Source of the DNA: Phycisphaerae bacterium
Lineage (GTDB): Bacteria > Planctomycetota > Phycisphaerae > Tepidisphaerales > Tepidisphaeraceae
DNA: 8,947 bases
Assembly (NCBI GenBank): GCA_014380825.1
Contig: JACMJD010000335.1
Location: 1 to 8,947, forward strand
Direction of reading: 5' to 3'
Made by a program: the position numbers and the translations under genes. The notes beneath the pieces are model-generated. The model saw only the letters and a program-made list of their open reading frames with translations. It was not told where the DNA came from and made no database searches. Shown piece after piece: positions 5,102-8,947 of the stretch (position 1 is its first letter; the number at the start of each line of letters is the position of its first letter).

Positions 5102-6721
5102 GTGAAGCGTCAATCCGTCGTTCAAATTGAATCGCTCGAGAGTCGTCAACTGCTGGCCGCCACCCTTCTCACCGTCGTGGCGACGCAGCCGGATGCATCT
5201 GAATCAAATCGCACGACGACCGGTAAAGGTGTTCTTATCTTCTCGCGCATTAAAGGCGACACGAGCGTTCCGCTCACCATCAAATATGCGATCAACGGCC
5301 TGAGCACCGCACAAAACAGCGTCGACTTCGAAACGCTCAATGGCCGCGTCACAATTCCCGCGGGCAAGCGAAGCGTTTCGCTGGGACTGGTTCCGATCAA
5401 TGACTCGATCGACGAACCGATCGAGAACGTGCAGATCAGCATCAAGGATCTGCCCACGTACTCGGTGAAAACTCGTCACGCGTACCTGCGCATCAAAGAC
5501 AACGATCCGCCTGTTTCCACGCAAGGATGGTGGAACACGAGCTATCGCTTCCGCGCGCCGATCACGGTTGATGTCGGTTCGTTCGCGCGCGCCGATCATC
5601 CGGTCGAGCAGTCGATTAACTTCACACCACTGCTGAGCGAGGCAGGCGGGAGCGGCGCGCTGATCGATGATTCGATACGCGTGATCGAAACCAGTGCCGA
5701 CGGCAAGCAGGTGCTCGATGCAAACGTCGCATTCCAGTTCGACAAGGCCTCGAACTTCAACGCGACAAGCAACGCAGCGGGCAAGCTTGTCTTCATCGTT
5801 AAAGGCAGCACCTCGGCCAGCACGACGCGGAAGTATCACGTTTACTTCGACACGGCCGGCACGTTCACGCCGTTTAGTTTTTCGTCTCAGGTGATCACGG
5901 ATTCAAACAGCAGTGACGAAGGGCAGAGCGCGATCAAGATCACGACGGATTCCGCCACGTATTGGCTGCAAAAGGAGAACGGCGGTTTCTCGAGCATCGA
6001 AGACGCCGATGGCAACGACTGGCTCGGCTTCAACCCATCCTCCGGCAGCCAATCCGCTGGTGAATACCGCGGCACGCCCAACATGGTCTTCCCGGGCGGC
6101 GGACTTCATCCGGGATTCGACAACGCGACCACGGCGATCATCGACTCCGGTCCGCTGAAGACGACGATCGAAACCACTGCGTCGATCGACAAACAAATCC
6201 CCGGCAGTCCGTTTACGTACAAGGTGCGCTACGAGATCTACGGCACGTTCGTCCGCACGACGGTGGTTGAGGCAGGCAGCAGCTACTGGTTCTTGTACGA
6301 AGGCACGCCCGGCGGCAGCATTGATGGCAACGACACGGTTGTCCGATCAGATGGCCAGGTTACCGACATCAACACCGCCTGGAACGACAGCGACGGTTTG
6401 GGATCGGGCAACGGCGAAGAGTGGCTGTACTTCCGCGACAGCGGCGTGAATCGCTTCATGTATTACGTCCACAACACGCCCGACAATCTGTACGACATGT
6501 ACCGCGCGCAAAATGACGGCGGTGGCGCGATGACCGTCTTCGGCTTTGGCCGCGACGATACGCAGCAGGATCCGAACCGCCACAAGATGACTTCGCAGAA
6601 CAACGTCTTCACGTTCGGCATCGCCGGCGGCGGCGGCGACTTCAACGCCGCGTCGGCGGCGATCAACGGAACGTACCGCGATGTGACGGTGACGATCGGC
6701 GGCGGGCAGCAGCTGACCTGA
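5102..6721 (+). CDS. LE-x-R-x-LL exported protein with Calx-beta domain and unidentified beta-rich region
   Basis: This 539-residue protein begins at GTG. Residues 12-18 (LESRQLL, then AA) are the planctomycete export tag; no long hydrophobic signal peptide follows. Residues about 21-135 form a Calx-beta domain: a D-F-E-x-L-x-G-x-V-x-I-P-A-G block, then D-x-I-D-E-P-I-E-N-V and a closing LRIKDND. Residues about 142-252 start WWNTSYRFRAPITV and end RKYHVYFDTAG, a beta-rich module like the jelly-roll-type modules of DUF2341-like or glycan-active proteins. Residues about 276-507 are an aromatic-rich beta region with QKENGGFSSIEDADGNDW and YWFLYEGTPGG. This resembles segments I recall from uncharacterised polysaccharide-related proteins, but no catalytic motif can be named. 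A cell-surface or extracellular polysaccharide-binding or degrading role is plausible, not shown. No C-terminal anchor is seen. A strong terminator follows 25 bases after the stop. An alternative ATG at 5063 would add 13 residues. Confidence 0.85.
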   Translation: MKRQSVVQIESLESRQLLAATLLTVVATQPDASESNRTTTGKGVLIFSRIKGDTSVPLTIKYAINGLSTAQNSVDFETLNGRVTIPAGKRSVSLGLVPINDSIDEPIENVQISIKDLPTYSVKTRHAYLRIKDNDPPVSTQGWWNTSYRFRAPITVDVGSFARADHPVEQSINFTPLLSEAGGSGALIDDSIRVIETSADGKQVLDANVAFQFDKASNFNATSNAAGKLVFIVKGSTSASTTRKYHVYFDTAGTFTPFSFSSQVITDSNSSDEGQSAIKITTDSATYWLQKENGGFSSIEDADGNDWLGFNPSSGSQSAGEYRGTPNMVFPGGGLHPGFDNATTAIIDSGPLKTTIETTASIDKQIPGSPFTYKVRYEIYGTFVRTTVVEAGSSYWFLYEGTPGGSIDGNDTVVRSDGQVTDINTAWNDSDGLGSGNGEEWLYFRDSGVNRFMYYVHNTPDNLYDMYRAQNDGGGAMTVFGFGRDDTQQDPNRHKMTSQNNVFTFGIAGGGGDFNAASAAINGTYRDVTVTIGGGQQLT

Positions 6722-6745
6722 CCGAGCCCACAATCTCGTTGACTC

Positions 6746-6774
6746 AGCACGGGTTTCCGCCCGTGCTTTTTTTT
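6746..6774 (+). terminator. Intrinsic terminator after the Calx-beta protein gene
   Basis: AGCACGGG (6746-6753) pairs perfectly with CCCGTGCT (6760-6767) around a six-base loop, and eight T residues (6767-6774) follow. This is a textbook Rho-independent terminator for the rightward gene ending at 6721. Confidence 0.92.
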
Positions 6775-6787
6775 CGCGCGGGCTCTT

Positions 6788-6806
6788 GCTCGTCCGATAA
6801 TCTCCA
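6788..6806 (+). promoter_or_regulatory. Promoter-like motif, copy 2
   Basis: GTCCGATAATC at 6792-6802, with GCTC before it and CCAC shortly after, repeats the element at 4935-4945. It lies directly behind the terminator of the previous gene and about 190 bases before the ATG at 6996, a suitable place for a new promoter. No clear -35 box is present. The remaining sequence up to 6995 shows no supportable gene. Confidence 0.35.
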
Positions 6807-6995
6807 CATCTCCAGCGTTGGCTCGGCAATTTCGAAACCTTATCGGTATGGCGGAAGAAAAAGCGGGCGTCTCACCGATGAAATTGCCTAAAGAGCGATC
6901 CGCCGCGCGCCTATTTGTTCATCGCGCGCACGCGAACATGGCGCGATCGCATGATGAACCACTACCTCGATCCGCCACACCGGAGGTCTTGACCG

Positions 6996-8522
6996 ATGTC
7001 TACGCCAACCCGACTTCAGCCCGCCGCTCTTTCTTCGGCCGTCACCCGTACGCTTGAGCGTCTGGAGCCGCGCATGCTGCTCAGCGGCGCGTACGACTAT
7101 CTCAGCGATCTGACGCCCAGCGTGGCCAATAACGGCTACGGCCCGGTGGAGCTGGACCTGAGCAACGGCGAAGCCGCCAAGGCCGACGGCGCGCAGATCA
7201 AGATCAACGGCGCGCGCTACGGCAAGGGCCTTGGCATGCACTCAAACGGCGAAGTGCATTACGACCTGCTGGGCCGCTATCGGCAATTCATCTCCGACGT
7301 CGGCGTGGACGATGAGGCCGGCCGCATGGGCTCGGTCGTGTTCCAGATCTTTGCCGACGGCGAAAAGATGTTCGACAGCGGCGTGATGACCGGCATGAAC
7401 AGCGCCAAGCGCGTGAACATTGACGTCACCGGCAAACGCGAAATGGTCCTGATCCTCAACGACGCCGGCGACGGAACCGACTTTGACCATGCTGACTGGG
7501 CCGGCTCGCGATTGGTCCGCCCCGCCGGCACCGCGCCGTTGATCAGCAAGCTGGCAGATATCGAAGTGCACGAATCGCAGCCGATGATCTCAATGACCGG
7601 CGATTTCTCCGACCCCGCGGTCGGACCGTGGTTCGGCACCGTCGACTACGGCGACGGCACCGGCCGCAGTCGGCTGACCTTGAACGATGACAAGACCTTC
7701 GAACTCGAACACGTGTACGATGCCAGCTCCGACGGCGATTACACCGTGTCCCTGCGCATCGGCAACACGCTGTCGACCGGCATCAGCACGTTCAACGTCG
7801 CGGTGCGAAACGACGCGCCATACAACGTCGGACTCGTTACCGGCAACGAAAGCGGCACGATCACCGCGATCGCCGGCTTCTCGGTCAGCACGAACGGAAT
7901 CTTTTCCGACCCCGGCGAATTTGGCGGCGAAAAATATTCCGCCATGGTCGATTACGGCGACGGCACCGCCCCAACGACCGCCAACGTCACCGGCCGATTC
8001 TTCTCCTCGCAGCACGTCTACAAACAAGCCGGCACGTACACCGTCACCAGCACGGTCACCGATGCCGGTGGAAAGAGCGGCGTGGGCACGAGCACGGCCG
8101 TCGTGAACGATGCGGTGTTCAGATATGTGTCCGATCTCCCGACGACCAACGGCGGCGCGTTCATCGCGGACCGCGCGGTGGACGGATCGAACATGAAAAT
8201 CAACGGCGCGAAGTATCAGCGCGGCGTGGGCGTGTTCGCGGATTCCGATCTTCGCTACGCGCTGGACGGCAACTATCAACGCCTGATTTCCGATGTCGGC
8301 GTTGACGACAAAGTGGGTGTGAATGGTTCGGTGGTCTTCCAGATCTTCGGCGACGGCCGACTGCTGTTTGACAGCGGCTTGATGACCGGTCGCACGGCGC
8401 CCAAGCGCGTCAACATAAACGTCCGCGGCATCAGCGAGCTTCGGCTAGTCGTCGCCCACGCCGGCGCCGGCAACGCGACCTCCCTGGATCGCGCCGACTG
8501 GGCCGGCATCCGACTCGTGTAA
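6996..8522 (+). CDS. LEPR-x-LL exported protein, NPCBM-PKD-PKD-NPCBM
   Basis: This 508-residue protein starts at an ATG eight bases after a perfect GGAGGT (6982-6987). The export tag LERLEPRMLLSG is at residues 20-31. Residues about 34-174 are an NPCBM domain (SDLTPSV, KINGARYGKGLGMHS, ISDVGVDDEAGRMGSVVFQI, FDSGVMTG, HADWAGSRLV). Two PKD domains follow at about 181-272 and 277-371, each with the D-Y-G-D-G-T motif and an H-V-Y strand near the end. A second NPCBM fills about 373-508 and repeats ISDVGVDD, GSVVFQIF-x-DG, FDSG-x-MTG, KRVNI and the closing ADWAG-x-RLV. NPCBM modules are found on glycoside hydrolases and bind carbohydrate; PKD modules act as spacers or adhesion units. No hydrolase domain, transmembrane helix or C-terminal sorting signal is present, so it is probably a secreted glycan-binding or matrix protein. 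The second NPCBM lacks the His of GLGMHS (it has GVGVFA). An independent terminator follows. Confidence 0.92.
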   Translation: MSTPTRLQPAALSSAVTRTLERLEPRMLLSGAYDYLSDLTPSVANNGYGPVELDLSNGEAAKADGAQIKINGARYGKGLGMHSNGEVHYDLLGRYRQFISDVGVDDEAGRMGSVVFQIFADGEKMFDSGVMTGMNSAKRVNIDVTGKREMVLILNDAGDGTDFDHADWAGSRLVRPAGTAPLISKLADIEVHESQPMISMTGDFSDPAVGPWFGTVDYGDGTGRSRLTLNDDKTFELEHVYDASSDGDYTVSLRIGNTLSTGISTFNVAVRNDAPYNVGLVTGNESGTITAIAGFSVSTNGIFSDPGEFGGEKYSAMVDYGDGTAPTTANVTGRFFSSQHVYKQAGTYTVTSTVTDAGGKSGVGTSTAVVNDAVFRYVSDLPTTNGGAFIADRAVDGSNMKINGAKYQRGVGVFADSDLRYALDGNYQRLISDVGVDDKVGVNGSVVFQIFGDGRLLFDSGLMTGRTAPKRVNINVRGISELRLVVAHAGAGNATSLDRADWAGIRLV

Positions 8523-8558
8523 CAATCAATCCCCATCACGAACTGAGCCCCACATTCG

Positions 8559-8590
8559 CGGGGCGGGACGCCAAGTCCCGCCCCGTTTTT
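8559..8590 (+). terminator. Intrinsic terminator after the NPCBM/PKD gene
   Basis: CGGGGCGGGAC (8559-8569) pairs perfectly with GTCCCGCCCCG (8575-8585) across the loop GCCAA, followed by five T residues (8586-8590). It separates the exported-protein gene from the hicA gene. Confidence 0.92.
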
Positions 8591-8667
8591 ATTCACCCCG
8601 TCTCGGGCAGCGCCGATCATTGATGTCGAAGTGACTGGGGTTGGTTACCATCTCCGCACTCACGTTC

Positions 8668-8859
8668 ATGAAATACCGCGATTTGCTCAAACAGCTTCAG
8701 GATGACGGCTGGCAGCACATCCGTACCACCGGCAGCCACATGCACTTCAAACATGCAACCAAACCCGGTCTCGTGACGGTTCCCGCTGGCGGCAAACTCG
8801 CTCACGACGTCGCGCCCGGCACTTTACGCTCGATTCTTCGCCAAGCCGGGTTAAAATAA
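8668..8859 (+). CDS. hicA: HicA-family mRNA interferase toxin
   Basis: This 63-residue protein has the full length and pattern of HicA, which has a double-stranded-RNA-binding-like fold and degrades mRNA when not bound by HicB. MKYRDLLKQLQDDGW gives the first helix. RTTGSHMHFKH contains the conserved G-S-H with catalytic His24. VTVPAGGKLAHDVAPGTLRSILRQAGL is the usual P-x-H-x-x-x-[ED]-[IV]-x-x-G-T-L-[RK]-x-I-[LI]-[RK] region, with G-G-K-L-A-H in place of the common H-x-G-K-D-L. The ATG at 8668 gives the canonical start; an in-frame TTG at 8641 would add nine poorly conserved residues. No clear Shine-Dalgarno precedes the ATG, so translation may be weak, as suits a toxin, or leaderless. Its stop is five bases before the hicB start, and the two surely form one transcript. 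Confidence 0.92.
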   Translation: MKYRDLLKQLQDDGWQHIRTTGSHMHFKHATKPGLVTVPAGGKLAHDVAPGTLRSILRQAGLK

Positions 8860-8864
8860 ACAAC

Positions 8865-8947
8865 GTGAACTACACCGTCATCATCGAACCCGCCGACGAC
8901 GGCACGTTCAGCGTCTACGTGCCGGACCTGCCCGGCTGCGTCTCCAC
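8865..8947 (+). CDS. hicB: HicB-family antitoxin, N-terminus only (runs off right edge)
   Basis: A frame starting with GTG at 8865 is open to the window end and gives 27 complete codons and part of another. The translation (M)NYTVIIEPADDGTFS followed by VYVPDLPGCVS is the hallmark start of HicB, whose N-terminal partial RNase-H-like fold binds and blocks HicA. No ATG lies in frame nearby, so GTG is the probable start. The C-terminal DNA-binding domain (ribbon-helix-helix or helix-turn-helix) is outside the window. It lies five bases after hicA. Confidence 0.87.
   Translation, partial: MNYTVIIEPADDGTFSVYVPDLPGCVS

Noticed and set aside
4844..5149. 101-codon minus-strand frame
   Set aside because: Antisense to the end of lipoprotein B and the start of the Calx-beta protein gene; it covers their intergenic region and shows no domain.
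6818..7057. 79-codon plus-strand frame before the NPCBM gene
   Set aside because: It overlaps the NPCBM gene start in another frame, starts at a non-ATG codon and shows no domain; the GGAGGT inside it clearly serves the ATG at 6996.

Overview
The window looks like a chromosomal segment of a planctomycete, most likely of the Phycisphaerae or a related class. The strongest evidence is two exported proteins that begin with the planctomycete-type N-terminal tag LE-x-R-x-LL (LEPRMLL and LESRQLL). High GC content, NPCBM, PKD and Calx-beta domains, a DUF2752 protein and several small lipoproteins fit this. The assignment is inference from protein features, not from a marker gene.

Layout: positions 1-2547 read leftward. 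They hold, in transcription order, a GT-B glycosyltransferase (2547-1162), a DUF421/YetF-type membrane protein (1007-504), and the N-terminus of a lipoprotein that leaves the window at position 1 (223-1). A 508-base stretch (2548-3055) with no supportable gene separates these from the rightward genes. The first rightward unit (3056-4918) is a DUF2752 membrane protein followed by two related lipoproteins, the second overlapping the first by one base. Next come two separately terminated genes for LE-x-R-x-LL exported proteins. One (5102-6721) has a Calx-beta domain plus an unidentified beta-rich region; the other (6996-8522) has the symmetric order NPCBM-PKD-PKD-NPCBM. Each is followed by a hairpin terminator, and upstream of each lies the same 11-base GTCCGATAATC motif. 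The right edge carries a hicA toxin gene and the start of its hicB antitoxin.

Most genes here act at or outside the cell envelope: three lipoproteins, two secreted multidomain proteins with glycan-binding character, two membrane proteins and one sugar transferase. Nothing proves that they form a single pathway. The parts least explained by known families are the tandem lipoprotein pair behind DUF2752, the unidentified region of the Calx-beta protein, and the symmetric NPCBM/PKD protein, which has no catalytic domain. Several perfect inverted repeats and a heptanucleotide tandem repeat lie at gene starts and may affect expression.
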